Of a stretch of DNA of 64,000 nt, positions 10,266 to 21,705 are shown one piece after another. Source of the DNA: Physcomitrium patens. Its lineage: Eukaryota > Streptophyta > Bryopsida > Funariales > Funariaceae. Below the pieces are notes generated by a model. That model searched no databases. It was not told the DNA's origin and worked only from the letters and a program-made list of their open reading frames with translations. Location of the stretch: NCBI RefSeq assembly GCF_000002425.4, contig NC_037257.1, forward strand, positions 11,408,627-11,472,626, read 5' to 3'. The translations under genes were made by a program, and so were the position numbers. Numbering within the stretch: position 1 is the stretch's first letter; the number at the start of each line of letters is the position of its first letter.

Positions 10266-13200
10266 GTGCGGCTGGAATCTTGTACAACTTCTAATGAAGG
10301 TCCTATCCTCTCCTCAGAACCATCTCCTTGTTTTATAATAGATGTGCGTTTAGGACCTAATAATTACAAAGCCTCTGCCTTGATAGATTCAGGAGCCTCA
10401 GCTTGTTTTTTAGATGAAGAATTTGCTAGATGTCATAGAATATCATTAATACAAAAAACTAAACCTGTACACGTAGAAGTTATAGATGGTCGTCCGTTGT
10501 CTTCTGGAGATGTAACTCACGAAACACTTCCTGTAGATGTAGTAATAAATGGTCATAGTAGTTGCGTAATTTTTAATATAATTAGATCTCCCTCTAATCC
10601 AGTAATTTTAGGCTTATCATGGTTAGAAAAGTATAATCCTCGAATAGATTGGATTTCTCGTAAACTTGATTTTCCTCGGAGCATTAGTAACAGTTCTATT
10701 AATCAAGTAAAAAACCATGAGTCTAGTATAGAAAAACCCGCACTTATAGGTGCAAAAGCATTTATACACGCAGCAAAAGAAGGATCAACTTTTGCTATTT
10801 ATGCTGCACCTATTTCTGAAAGCGTAAAGACTTCAAGTGGCATTCCAAGTCAATATCAGGATTATCAAGACGTTTTTGAGAAAAAGAATGCAGATATTCT
10901 TCCTGAGCATCGCCCATACGATTGTTCAATCGATCTCAAGGAAGGAACTCAGCCACCATTTGGACCAATTTACAGTTTATCGCAAGATGAGTTGGCTGAA
11001 CTCAAGACATATATTGACGAGAATTTAGCGAAGAATTTCATACGTCATTCAAAATCTCCAGCAGGAGCTCCAATTTTATTCGTAAAGAAAAAAGATGGAT
11101 CTTTACGAATGTGTGTTGACTATCGAGGACTCAACAAGATCACAATCAAGAACAGGTATCCATTACCTTTGATATCAGGACTCCTTGACCAGTTAAATCA
11201 AGCTAAGATCTATACAAAAATAGATCTAAGAGGAGCATATAATCTAGTACGGATCAAAGAAGGAGATGAATGGAAGACTGCGTTTCGAACCAGGTACGGA
11301 CACTTTGAATACAATGTCATGCCTTTTGGACTCACGAATGCACCAGCTGCTTTTCAACATCTCATGAATGATGTATTTCGTGAATTCTTAGACAATTTTG
11401 TCGTCTGCTATCTAGACGATATCCTGATCTATTCCAAGAACGTTGAAGAACATGAAATACATGTTCGTCAAGTATTACAAAAACTTAGAGATGCAGGATT
11501 GTACGCCAAGATGGAAAAGTGTGTATTTCACACTACTCAAGTTGACTTTTTAGGATACATCATTTCAAATGATGGTCTCATGATGGATTCTAAGAAAGTC
11601 CAAACAATCATGGATTGGAAGATTCCAAAGACTGTAAGAGATGTCCAATGTTTCTTGGGATTTGCCAATTACTATCGGATCTTCATCAAAGACTTCTCAC
11701 GAGTTGCAGCTCCACTTACACGCTTGACTAGTAAAGATAAATTTCAATGGAATCAAGAAGCGGAAGCAGCATTTGAAGCCTTGAAGACATCGTTTGTCTC
11801 TGCACCAGTCTTATATCGTGTTGACTTTTCCAAGGTATTTTTTATGGAAACAGACGCATCGGATTTTGCCTTGGGTGCAGTTTTATCACAAATGGGAACA
11901 GATGACAAACTTCATCCGATAGCTTTTCATTCAAGAAAATTCTCAGCAGCCGAGATCAATTATGAGATCCACGATAAAGAACTTCTTGCGATCGTGGATT
12001 CCTTTCAAGAATGGCGTCATTATCTAGAAGGCGCTTCTAGTCCAGTCACTGTGTATACAGATCACAAGAACCTCGAGTATTTCATGTCAGCACGCGTGTT
12101 GAATCGTCGTCAAGCTCGTTGGAGTATGTCTTTGTCAAGATTCGACTTCATTATCACTTATCGGCCAGGAAAACAACAAGGTTTGTCCGATGCCCTGTCT
12201 AGACGTTCTTATTTTGCACCAAAAGAAGGAGATGCAGCTTTTGAGCAACAAAGAACGGTCCTCTTGAAACCGGAGCAATTTCATCTCCGAGCAGTGAAAT
12301 CAACATTGACTGTTGATTCAACTTTTCTCAAGCAAATCCAGTCCAGTATGTCCTCAGACCCTCTTGTTCATGATATCGAGAATAATTCTTCCAAGTCTCA
12401 TGATTCTTCTAAGTTCGAGTTCAAGAATAATCTATTATATTTTGAAGGACGCCTATATGTTCCAGAAGGAAAAGCACGTTTGCGTGTTCTTCAAGCACGT
12501 CATGACTTTCCAGCAGCAGGGCACTTTGGATATAATAAGACTCTGGAACTCATATCAAGAGATTTTTGGTGGCCACAAATGTGGAAGTCAGTCAAAGACT
12601 TTGTACAATCATGTGATATTTGTTCAAGATCAAAAATTCCTCGACATCGACCTTACGGACTTCTTCAGCCATTACCTATACCAGAACAACCATGGTCTTC
12701 TGTTTCTATGGATTTCATCACAGATCTTCCAAACTCAAGATCTTATGATTCTATATTTGTGATAGTAGATCGTTTCACCAAGATGGCACATTTTATGCCA
12801 TGTACAAAATCTATCACAGGTGAAGAAACAGCTAAGCTTTTCATTGATAATATCTATCGCTATCATGGATTACCTAAAGATATCATATCGGATAGGGGAA
12901 CTCAATTTGTGTCGAGATTCTGGAGGACTCTTTTCAAGATTTTAAAAGTGGACATAAAGCTATCTTCAGCTTTCCATCCTCAAACTGATGGACAAACAGA
13001 GCGCGTAAACCAAGTCTTGGAACAGTATTTAAGGTGTACCATCAACTACCAACAAGATGATTGGACAAACCTTCTGCCATTGGCAGAGTTTGCTTATAAT
13101 AATACGGTACATTCCTCCACGCAACAAACACCTTTCTTTGCCAATTATGGCTATCATCCACGACTTGATACTTTTGATTTTTCAAAAGTTGATAATCCTG

Positions 13201-13754
13201 CAGCAGAAGATATGGCAAATCGGTTGTCAGAGTTACATGCAATAATGAAGGCGCAGTTGAAGAAAGCTCAAGAACGACAAAAGATAAATGCAGATGTATA
13301 TCGTAAAGAGCAACCACAACTCAATGTGGGTGATAAGGTATGGCTACTTCGTCGCAATATCAAGACCACTCGACCTTGTGACAAATTGGACTATCGTAGG
13401 CTTGGCCCCTTTTCTGTTTCTGAACAGATCAACCCAGTTGCATATCGGTTACATCTACCGGAGTCAATGAAGATCCATCCTGTATTCCACGTGTCTCTTC
13501 TTGAACCATATAAGACAGTGGATATACAAGGAAGAAGACAAATGCCACCGCCTCCTATAGAAGTAGATAATAATGAAGAATTTGAGGTGGAAGAGATATT
13601 AGACTCAAGGCGGTGCCGAAATAAGCTAGAATATCTTGTTCATTGGCGCGGATATGATATTAGTGAGCGCACATGGGAGCCATCCAGGAATCTAGCAAAT
13701 GCATCAGCTAAAGTCAAAGTTTTTCATCAACGACATCCATCAAAACCAAGATGA
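10266..13754 (+). CDS. pol: Pol of element A: protease, RT, RNase H, integrase, chromodomain
   Basis: About 1,162 residues counted from the GTG at 10,266. The frame is open from 10,191 and overlaps gag by about 70 bp in the -1 frame. No ATG opens it, so expression through frameshifting, as many Gypsy elements use, is likely; no classical slippery heptamer stands out. Protease has D41-S42-G43. Reverse transcriptase runs about 200-480 with YLDD at 382-385. RNase H starts around D530 (ETDASDFALGAVLS). The integrase zinc site is H746, H753, C783, C786 and its catalytic triad is D816, D876, E912 (DD35E). The chromodomain begins near 1,107 (EVEEILDSR, YLVHWRGYDISERTWEP). It looks whole. Confidence 0.93.
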   Translation: MRLESCTTSNEGPILSSEPSPCFIIDVRLGPNNYKASALIDSGASACFLDEEFARCHRISLIQKTKPVHVEVIDGRPLSSGDVTHETLPVDVVINGHSSCVIFNIIRSPSNPVILGLSWLEKYNPRIDWISRKLDFPRSISNSSINQVKNHESSIEKPALIGAKAFIHAAKEGSTFAIYAAPISESVKTSSGIPSQYQDYQDVFEKKNADILPEHRPYDCSIDLKEGTQPPFGPIYSLSQDELAELKTYIDENLAKNFIRHSKSPAGAPILFVKKKDGSLRMCVDYRGLNKITIKNRYPLPLISGLLDQLNQAKIYTKIDLRGAYNLVRIKEGDEWKTAFRTRYGHFEYNVMPFGLTNAPAAFQHLMNDVFREFLDNFVVCYLDDILIYSKNVEEHEIHVRQVLQKLRDAGLYAKMEKCVFHTTQVDFLGYIISNDGLMMDSKKVQTIMDWKIPKTVRDVQCFLGFANYYRIFIKDFSRVAAPLTRLTSKDKFQWNQEAEAAFEALKTSFVSAPVLYRVDFSKVFFMETDASDFALGAVLSQMGTDDKLHPIAFHSRKFSAAEINYEIHDKELLAIVDSFQEWRHYLEGASSPVTVYTDHKNLEYFMSARVLNRRQARWSMSLSRFDFIITYRPGKQQGLSDALSRRSYFAPKEGDAAFEQQRTVLLKPEQFHLRAVKSTLTVDSTFLKQIQSSMSSDPLVHDIENNSSKSHDSSKFEFKNNLLYFEGRLYVPEGKARLRVLQARHDFPAAGHFGYNKTLELISRDFWWPQMWKSVKDFVQSCDICSRSKIPRHRPYGLLQPLPIPEQPWSSVSMDFITDLPNSRSYDSIFVIVDRFTKMAHFMPCTKSITGEETAKLFIDNIYRYHGLPKDIISDRGTQFVSRFWRTLFKILKVDIKLSSAFHPQTDGQTERVNQVLEQYLRCTINYQQDDWTNLLPLAEFAYNNTVHSSTQQTPFFANYGYHPRLDTFDFSKVDNPAAEDMANRLSELHAIMKAQLKKAQERQKINADVYRKEQPQLNVGDKVWLLRRNIKTTRPCDKLDYRRLGPFSVSEQINPVAYRLHLPESMKIHPVFHVSLLEPYKTVDIQGRRQMPPPPIEVDNNEEFEVEEILDSRRCRNKLEYLVHWRGYDISERTWEPSRNLANASAKVKVFHQRHPSKPR

Positions 13755-13848
13755 AAACCTCTCTTATAAAAGAGACAAGATTGAGGCAAGATAACATTCA
13801 AATTCCTATCCTTGTTTGTAACTTCTTTGCATTTGTGACGCTAATTAG

Positions 13849-14271
13849 ATGGAGAGCCAACAACCAGCGGATTCAACTCAAGAACCTTCGTTTGTTGACT
13901 TACCGGATGAGACATTACGATTGTCACAACCTTCAAGACGACGCAACCGAGATGAAGATCCTCAAGAACGACATGTTCTTCCTCGAATAGATGGTGAGAT
14001 ACAACGCGTTTGGTATCACGACCTTGGAAGAGATTCTCGATGTTTGGTGATATTATTGGAGATAGAAACGACTCCTGATGGTGTTTCAAATGTATTATTT
14101 GAAGGAAGTTATGAAGGCCTCAACAGTGATCAAATAACAGGGTGGTCTTCTCGCCCTGGAATGGGACACTATCGATGGCTAAGAGGACCCATCAACTATC
14201 TTCGAAGAGAACAAAGATCAGAGTATGTAGCAAATACAATTCGCCGCATATTAGATTTTCTCAATATATAA
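13849..14271 (+). CDS. Third open frame of element A, unknown function
   Basis: 140 residues, lying between the pol stop and the polypurine tract, where envelope-like or accessory genes occur in some Gypsy elements. I do not recognise it. The first 45 residues are polar and acidic/basic with likely disorder (ESQQPADSTQEPS, SRRRNRDEDPQERH). A more ordered part follows from about 55 (VWYHDL, CLVILLEIETT, VSNVLFEGSYEGL, ITGWSSRPGMGHYRWLRGPINYLRREQ, RRILDFLNI). There is no signal peptide or membrane segment, which argues against an envelope protein. Just upstream are TATAAAAG (13,765-13,772) and a CTAAT...TTAG string ending directly before the ATG, which could be a promoter or a splice acceptor. 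Relics occur in C, B and I. Confidence 0.7.
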   Translation: MESQQPADSTQEPSFVDLPDETLRLSQPSRRRNRDEDPQERHVLPRIDGEIQRVWYHDLGRDSRCLVILLEIETTPDGVSNVLFEGSYEGLNSDQITGWSSRPGMGHYRWLRGPINYLRREQRSEYVANTIRRILDFLNI

Positions 14272-14299
14272 TCACCGCTCCTCGTGGAACTCGTCCCTA

Positions 14300-14309
14300 G
14301 AAGGGGGGG
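14300..14309 (+). other. Polypurine tract of element A
   Basis: GAAGGGGGGG followed by TAA and then the 3' LTR at 14,313. This is the usual place and composition for the plus-strand primer of LTR retrotransposons. Confidence 0.8.
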
Positions 14310-14312
14310 TAA

Positions 14313-14853
14313 TGTCACGGACATACATATAATTACCTATATGAATAGATAAAAGTATGTAAAAGTAGATAAAAGTAGGTTAATTGTGTAATATCTTCTA
14401 GAGAAGCTTCTTAGAAGCTTCATAGACGCTGCTTTGACTTTATAGGAGTCTATAGTTGACTTTTAGGTTAGAAACTTGGTCAACAAGTTAGCCATGTGCC
14501 ACACATGTTGGAAGCTTAAAGAACAAGCTAACTACGTGGTCCATCCATAGAAAACTTGCCTTGCAAGCAAAGGCATGTGGCCTAGAAAGTCAACATATAT
14601 TGGAGGTCTTATAGAACATCGCCACGTGGCTTCTAGTTAGATAGTATATATAGAGGCAAGAGTGAAGCCCTCTTCACTCTTGTCAACTCCTTTCTTGCTT
14701 CTAGTCTAAGTTTCAAGGGTCTCTAGTTTTCTTGTATTTTGGCAATAGCCATTCCAGTTTCTTTCTTAATATACATATTTCTATTTTGTCCTATTTCTTT
14801 TTGAGAAAAGTCTCACTTACTCTTTAGCTTTCATCGAGTTCTTGTCCTTGACA
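14313..14853 (+). repeat. 3' LTR of element A
   Basis: 541 bp, reading identical to 8,500-9,040. It is followed by the duplicated target CTAGT (14,854-14,858) and then the last bases of element C's internal region. Confidence 0.95.
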
Positions 14854-15614
14854 CTAGTCTCTAGAAGGAGAAGTAATGTCACGAACAAACTCCGAGTGTA
14901 AATTTCTACCCCATAGCCCAAATTACAAGATGGCCTCAATTAAGAGTTGCTTTTAATGGATGGTGTGAAGTAAAAGTAACAAAAAATAAGAACTAAAGAA
15001 GAATAATACAAAACAAAAGAAACAAGAGTAATCAAGTAATTGTACACTACAAAACGAGTCACAATCTGTTCACTGGATTTTCACCTAATAAAAAATAAAA
15101 AATAAAAGTAAAAAGTATATTTTTAGAAAGATATTTTTTTATCTTTTTAATGACATAAAAAATATGTAAATCCGAGTTACTATGAGTAAGTTATGAAGGA
15201 TTGAAAATAACAAGTAATAAATGGAAAGTTAAGTGAAAATATTTTACCTCAAGGATAATTTGTTAATAGATCAAGGGTTTGAACCTCACCAAGGCTCACA
15301 TGTAGTGTATATGGATTGTCTAAAGAGGCCTTGAGGCCTTAGTCTTATCTTCCTACCTATATCCAAGGTGCTACAAACCATATGGGACTTGTGCACCTCC
15401 TTTCTTAGAAGGACTATACTAGCTGCTAGTCCTCCTATTTTCTATTAGTAGAATTAATATTTTTGCATTTTTGACTTCACCATGGTGTTCAAAAACACCC
15501 AATTAGCCTAGAAACATTGTGTGGCCTTCAAACCTTGCTCCATTTCTTCATAATGGCTTTTCAAGTGATAAAACTCAATTTTATTAAGGTTTAGAAAATT
15601 ACCCTAAAAATTCA

Positions 15615-15878
15615 TAGAAAATTCTAAATAAATTCTAAATAAATTCTAAAAATTCTTATAATATTTTTATAATTCTAATATCCATTTATAGAGATATTTA
15701 CCTATATTTATGATTTTTTATAGTGATAAAAATTAATTTGAATCTACTAAAAATTCTAAATAAATTCTAAATAAATTCTAAAAATTTCTATAATATTTTT
15801 ATAATGATAATAGTAATTTAAGGATATAATTTATTATATTATTTATTTTTTATAGTAATTGAATCAATTTAAATCTAC
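15615..15878. repeat. Two-unit tandem duplication inside D
   Basis: Units of about 133 bp (15,615-15,747) and 131 bp (15,748-15,878). Each opens with repeated TAAATTCTAAATAAATTC and a TATAATATTTTTATAAT block, and each closes with TTTTTTATAGT, a T-rich spacer and AATCTAC. The units have diverged clearly. Confidence 0.6.
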
Positions 15879-16147
15879 TATAAAATCTACTTTCTATATA
15901 AATAACTAAAAAGACATGATGTTCTTTCTCATGCTTCTTTTAATTACTAACTAACATTTATAGTTTTGGATAAGTAATACATACAGATATAAGATCAATA
16001 TAAATATTTATTTTAGTAACTAATCCTTACTCCTCCATAATAAGTAAAAATACTAAACAAACTAAAATAATTGCTTCTAAGACTTACCAAGACGCCATTT
16101 CTTCTCCACTAATACTATTCTTCTTTCTTTAACATATTCTAAGCACA

Positions 16148-16708
16148 TGTCAAGGGAAAGAACTCGATGAAAAAGCAATTTAGACAAGTGAGCCTTCACT
16201 CAAAGAAAGGTAACAAAATACAAATAAAAAATTATGTATATTAAAAGAGAAACTAGAATGGCTATTGCCAAAGACTAGAAAATATGAAGAATCTTGAAAC
16301 TAGAATGGAAACAAGAAAGGCATTGATAAGAGTGAAGAAGGCTTCATTCTTGACTCTATATATACTATCTAACTAGGGGCTACATGGCAACGTTCTATAG
16401 GACCTCCAATATACGTTGACTTTGTAGGACACATGCCTTGACTTACAAGGCAAATTTTTCTACGTGTGGGCCACATTATTTGCTTCGTCTTCAAGCTAAC
16501 AACATGTGTGGTACATGGCCAACTTGTTGACCACGTTTCTAATCCAAAAAGTCAATTAAAGACACCTATAAAGTCAAAACAGCGTCTATGAAGCTTCTAG
16601 AAAGCTTCCATATCAAATAGTATAGAATTAAATTACTTTTATCTACTTTTACTTACTTCTATTTATTTATTTATGTAATTATTGGCTTACATGACTATGT
16701 CCATGACA
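16148..16708 (-). repeat. 3' LTR of element B
   Basis: 561 bp on the minus strand. It contains the TATATATA box and the start-site palindrome in decayed form. Its boundary is fixed by the GCACA duplication at 16,143-16,147. Confidence 0.88.
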
Positions 16709-16739
16709 TTACCTCCTTTGTAGGGACAAATTCAACGAA

Positions 16740-17190
16740 GAGCGGACATCATATATTGAAGAAATGTATGATGCGACGAATTATATTCACCACATACTCT
16801 GATCTTTGTTCTCTTCGAAGATGATTGATAGGGCCTCTCAACCATCAATAGTGTCCGATACTAAGGGGGGAAGATCACCCAGTTATTTGATCATTGTTGA
16901 GGCCTTCATAACTTTCTTCGAATAGAACATTTGGAACACCATCAAGAGTTGTTCCTACGTCTAGTAAAATCACCAAACATTGAAAGTCCCTTCCCAAGTC
17001 TTGATATCAAACGTGTTGTATCTCGCCATCTATTCAAGGAAGAACATGTCGTTCTTAAAGATCTTCATCTTGATTGTGTTGTCTTGAATGTTGTGGCAAT
17101 TATAATGTCTCGTCCAATAGGTCAGCAAATGAAGGCTCTTGAGTCGAATTTGTTGGTTGTTGGTTCTCCATCTCCTAAGCGTCACAACTA
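16740..17190 (-). pseudogene. third-frame relic of element B
   Basis: On the minus strand this matches the 140-residue third frame of element A, including the ME-S-Q-Q opening and the segment around the conserved VSNVLFE motif. It is a broken fossil and again lies between chromodomain and LTR. Confidence 0.75.
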
Positions 17191-17269
17191 CAAAGAAGCT
17201 ACAAACAAGGATTGAAAGTAGAATGTTATCTTGCCTAGTTGTTGTTTCTTTTATAAAGAAGGTTTTCAT

Positions 17270-20160
17270 CTTGATTTTGATGGATGTTATCGTTGAAAAG
17301 CCTCCATCGCCTTTGTTGTATTTGTAAGATTTTTTACTAGCTTCAATGTATGTTCACTAATATCATATCTACGCCAGTGGACAAGATATTTTAATTTATT
17401 CTGGTGTCGCCTTGAATCTAAGACTTCTTCTACTTCAAACTCTTCATTATTGTCCACTTCTATAGGAGGAGGTGGAGTTTGTCATCTTCTTGGTATGTCC
17501 ACTATCTTGTATGGTTCAAGAAGAGATACGTGGAATAATGGATGGATTTTCATTGACTCTAGTAGATGTAAACGATATGCAACTGGATTGATTTGTACAG
17601 AAATAGAAAATGGTCCAAGCCTTCGATAGTCCAACTTGTCACAAGAACGAGTGGTCTTGATATTGCAACAAAGTAGTCATACCTTATCACCCAAGTGAAA
17701 TGGTTGTTGTTCCTTTCAAAAGACATCTACATTGACCTTTTGTTGTTCTTGAGCTTCTTTTAACTACGCCTTCATCGTTGCATGTAGCTCTGACAAATAA
17801 ATCGCCAAATCTTTAGTAGCAGGATTATCAACTTTTGAAAAGTCAAAAGTATCAAGTCATGGATGATAACCATAATTAGCAAAGAAAGGTGTTTGTTTTG
17901 TAAAAGAATGTACCGTGTTATTGTAAGCAAACTCTACCAATGGCAAAAGAGTTGTCTAATCATCTTGTTAGTAGTTAATGGTACATCTTAAATATTGCTC
18001 CAAAACTTGATTAATATGCTCCATTTGTCCATGAGTTTGAGGATGGAATACCAAAGATAGTTTTATATCCACTTTTAGAATCTTAAAAAGAATCCGCCAA
18101 AATCTTGATATAAATTGAGTTCTCCTATTTTATATAATATCCTTGGATAATCCATGATAGTGATGGATATTGTCAAGAAAGAGCTTAGCTGTTTCTTCAC
18201 CTATGATAGATTTTGTATATGGTACAAAATATGCCATGTTGGTAAAACGATCTACTATCACGAATATAGAGTCATAAGAACTTGAGATTAGAAGATCCAT
18301 GATGAAGTCCATAGAAATAGAAGATCATGGTTGTTTTAAAGTAGGTAATGGCGGAAGAAGTCCAAAATATCGATGATGAGGAGTTTTTGATCTTGAGCAA
18401 ACATCATAAGATTGTACAAAATCTTTCATTGCCTTCCACATTTGACGCAACCAAAAATCCTTAGATATCAGCTCCAAAGTCTTATTGTATCCAAAATATT
18501 GTAATGCTGGAAAGTCGTGACAAGCTTGAAGAACAAGTAAACGTGCTTCTCCTTCTGGAACATATAAGTGTCCTTCGAAATAAAGTAGGTTGTTCTTGAA
18601 CTCGAATTTAGAGGAATCATGAGATTTAGAAGAATTATTCTTGATATCATGAACAAGAAGGTCTGAAGACATACTTAACTGGACTTGCTTGAGAAAAGTT
18701 AAATCAACAGTCAATGTTGATTTTATTGCTCAAAGATGAAATTGCTCTGGCTTCAAGAGAACTATTTTTTATTGCTCAAAAGCTTCATTTCTTTCTTTTG
18801 GTGAACATAAGAATGTCTAGACAAGGCATCGAATACACCTTGTTATTTTCTTGGTCGATAAGTGATGATGAACTCGAATCTTGATAAAGACATGCTCTAA
18901 TAAGCTTGATGACGATTTAATACATGTGGTGACATAAAATACTCGAGGTTCTTGTGATCCGTATACACGGTGATTGGATTGGAAGCGCCTTCTAGATAAT
19001 GACGCCATTCTTGAAAAGAATCCACAATTGTAAGAAGTTCTTTGTCATGGATCTCATAATTGATTTCTGCTGCTGAGAATTTTCTTGAATGAAAGGCTAC
19101 TAGATGAAGTTTGTCATTTGTTCCTATTTGTGACAAAATCGCACCCAGAGCAAAGTCTAATGCATTTGTTTTCATAAAGCATGCTTTGGAATAATCAACA
19201 TGATACAAGATTGGTGTAGAAACAAACGTTGTCTTGAAAGATTTAAAAGCAACTTCCGCTTCTTGATTCCATTGGAGTTTGTCTTTACAAGTCAAACGTG
19301 TAGGTGGAGCTGCAACTCGAGAGAAGTCTTTAATGAAGATCCGATAGTAGTTGATAAATCCCAAAAAACATTGGACATCTCTTACCGTTTTTGGAATCTT
19401 CCAATGTATAATAGTTTGAACTTTCTTAGGATCCATTATAAGTGCATCATTTGAAATGATGTAACCTAAGAAATCGACTTGACTAGTGTGGAATACACAC
19501 TTTTCTATCTTGGCATAGAGTGCTGCATCTCTTAATTTTTGTAACACACGACGAACATGAAGTTCATGTTCTTCTGGATTCTTAGAATAGATCAAGATGT
19601 CGTCTAGATAACAGACCTTAAAATCGTCTAAAAACTCTCAAAAAAACATCATTCATTAGATGTTGAAAAGCTGCTAGTGCATTTGTAAGTCCAAAAGGCA
19701 TGACATTGTATTCAAAATGTCCATACCTTGTTCGAAATGCAGTCTTCCATTCATCTCCTGCTTTGATGCGTACTAGATTGTATGCTCCCCAAAGATCTAT
19801 TTTTGTATTGAACTTAGCTTGATTCAACTGATCAAGAAGTTTAGATATTAAAGGTAGTGGATACCTGTTCTTGATAGTAATCTTGTTGAGTCCTCAATAA
19901 TCAATACAAATCTATAATAATCCATCTTTTTTCTTCACAAATAGAATTGGAGCTCTTGCTAGAGATTTAGAATGGCGTATGAAATTCTTGGCTAGATTTT
20001 CTTCAATATATTCCTTGAGTTTAGTCAATTCATTTTGTGATAAACTGTAGATTGGTCCAAATAGCGGTTGTGCTCCTTCTTGAAGGTCAATTGAGTAATC
20101 ATAGGAACGAAGTTCCAGGAGTGTATTCGCATTCTTTTTTTCAAATACATCTTGAAATTC
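17270..20160 (-). pseudogene. RT, RNase H, integrase and chromodomain relic of element B
   Basis: Minus-strand segments match pol of element A in order: RT around 19,600-20,160 (RMC-type region, then [20 protein letters not shown]), the end of RT and RNase H around 18,900-19,595 (KVQTIIHWKIPKTVRDVQCFLGF, then LHLVAFHSRKFSAAEINYEIHDKELL), integrase around 17,800-18,720, and the chromodomain around 17,290-17,480. It is an interrupted fossil. Confidence 0.85.
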
Positions 20161-20199
20161 TTAATATTGGCTTAGAATGCCATGTGAAGTCTTTGAACT

Positions 20200-21487
20200 G
20201 TTAGAAACGGGTGTGGCATAAATAATATATGGTGATTCTTTCATAGCCGCATATAAGTAAGTTTTTGTACCTATAAACACAAGTTTAATTGAACTGAACT
20301 TATGACTCTCTACTTGATTAACTACACTAGTAGTTATACTTGTAGAGAAAGTAAGAGTTCGAGAAATCCAATCTATTTGAGGATTGTATTTTTCTAACTA
20401 CGATAAACCAAAAGTCACTAGATTAGAGGGAGATCTAATGATATTAAATACTACAAAGCTATTATGACCATTGATTATTACTTCTATAGGAAGGGTTTCG
20501 TGAGTAATATCTCGAGAAGATAATGGACAACCATCTATGACTTCTACATGAACAAGTTTAGTTTTCTTTACTAAAGATATACTATATCTTTTAGTAAATT
20601 CTTCATCTAAGAAATACTCTGAAGCTCGTGAATTTAACAAGGAAGAGGCTTTATAATGTTTAGGTCCTAAAATAACATTTAATGTAAAACAAGGAGAGGA
20701 TTTTGAGGAGAGAATAGGGCCTTTACTAGATGTTGTCAAGGTTCCATCCGCACGATTCTTATTGTAGCTAGACAAACTCATTTTTTGACATATTATCTTT
20801 TTTGACAGCCATATTCTTCATTTTGTGGTTGCATTGTTTCTTTGGACAATGGTAAGCAATGTGTTTTGATTCTCCACAAATATAAATATCTTTTACTTCT
20901 GAAGATTTGTGTTGAGAAGTTGATATCAATCACAAGTTGTCAAAATTGTGAAGTATATGTTGTTACAGATCGATTTCTTTGTCCCAAGTTACAGATCTTA
21001 TTTGTTGGAACACAAACTGCATCATATTTTCCATACATAGATCGAAATTCTATCAAGAAAGCTTCTAAATTATCCAATATTGGATCTTGTCGTTCAAGAA
21101 AAGATGAAAACCTTGATAATACAGAACCAAAAATTAGTGTTCTAATAAACTTGAGTTGTGATCCTGAAATTGGATAGCTTTGGAATTGAAGTTCGATTGC
21201 CAATTGTACTTGATTTATGAATCCTCAAAACTTTGATCTCGTACCATCAAATTTCTTGGATAAGGTAATTCTTGGTTCTCTAGCATTTGAATGGTGTTCC
21301 ACCATGAGAAAGGGGCATGATTTGATGTAGATGTTGAGGCAGCTCTCACCATCTCTACATCTCCACTTTCTGTTATTCTTATTCCTCCTTCTATTGGTGA
21401 ATTAACTTGATGCATCACAAGCATTAATTACCTCAGTTGTTCTTGCATTTGTGTCATTGCACTCTTCAATTCGACAAGCTCTGCCAT
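20200..21487 (-). pseudogene. gag and protease relic of element B
   Basis: Protease region at about 20,398-20,760 (GPKHYKASSLLNSRAS, LPIEVIINGHNSFVVFNIIRSPSNLV) and gag at about 20,800-21,487, whose start codon aligns with that of A's gag. The capsid-like segment is readable (VLSRFSSFLERQDPILDNLEAFLIEFRSMYG). The gag part is shorter than in A. It is a broken fossil. Confidence 0.8.
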
Positions 21488-21705
21488 GGTAATACTTAGA
21501 AAAAAAAAAAAAAAAAAATCGAATATTGCTCAAGACAAGTAAGAGAACGGACTTGAGAACAAAGAAAATACTAAAAATAATATCATTTTAAAAGAAGATA
21601 GTCCTCAACTCTTAATACGCTTATGTCTTATCAAGAAAAAGGGATAATCCACTCGTAATCAAGAAAAGACAAAGCTCTGATATTGTAAGTGAACTCTTGT
21701 CAATC

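Larger units (their letters stand above)
8500..14853 (+). mobile_element. Element A: young, whole-looking Ty3/Gypsy chromovirus (RLG1-like)
   Basis: A 6,354-bp LTR retrotransposon. LTRs at 8,500-9,040 and 14,313-14,853 are both 541 bp, begin TGTCACGG, end CTTGACA, and read as identical throughout. The 5-bp target duplication CTAGT is perfect (8,495-8,499 and 14,854-14,858). Inside are gag, pol with a C-terminal chromodomain, a third open frame, and a polypurine tract. No canonical tRNA primer site follows the 5' LTR; a self-primer site is proposed instead. The site hit is the end of element C, a few bases before C's 3' LTR. No breaks are apparent, so the insertion is recent. Confidence 0.95.

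Noticed and set aside
13849-14271. Third frame of element A as an envelope gene
   Set aside because: The position fits, but there is no signal peptide, membrane helix or cysteine pattern, so function is left open.
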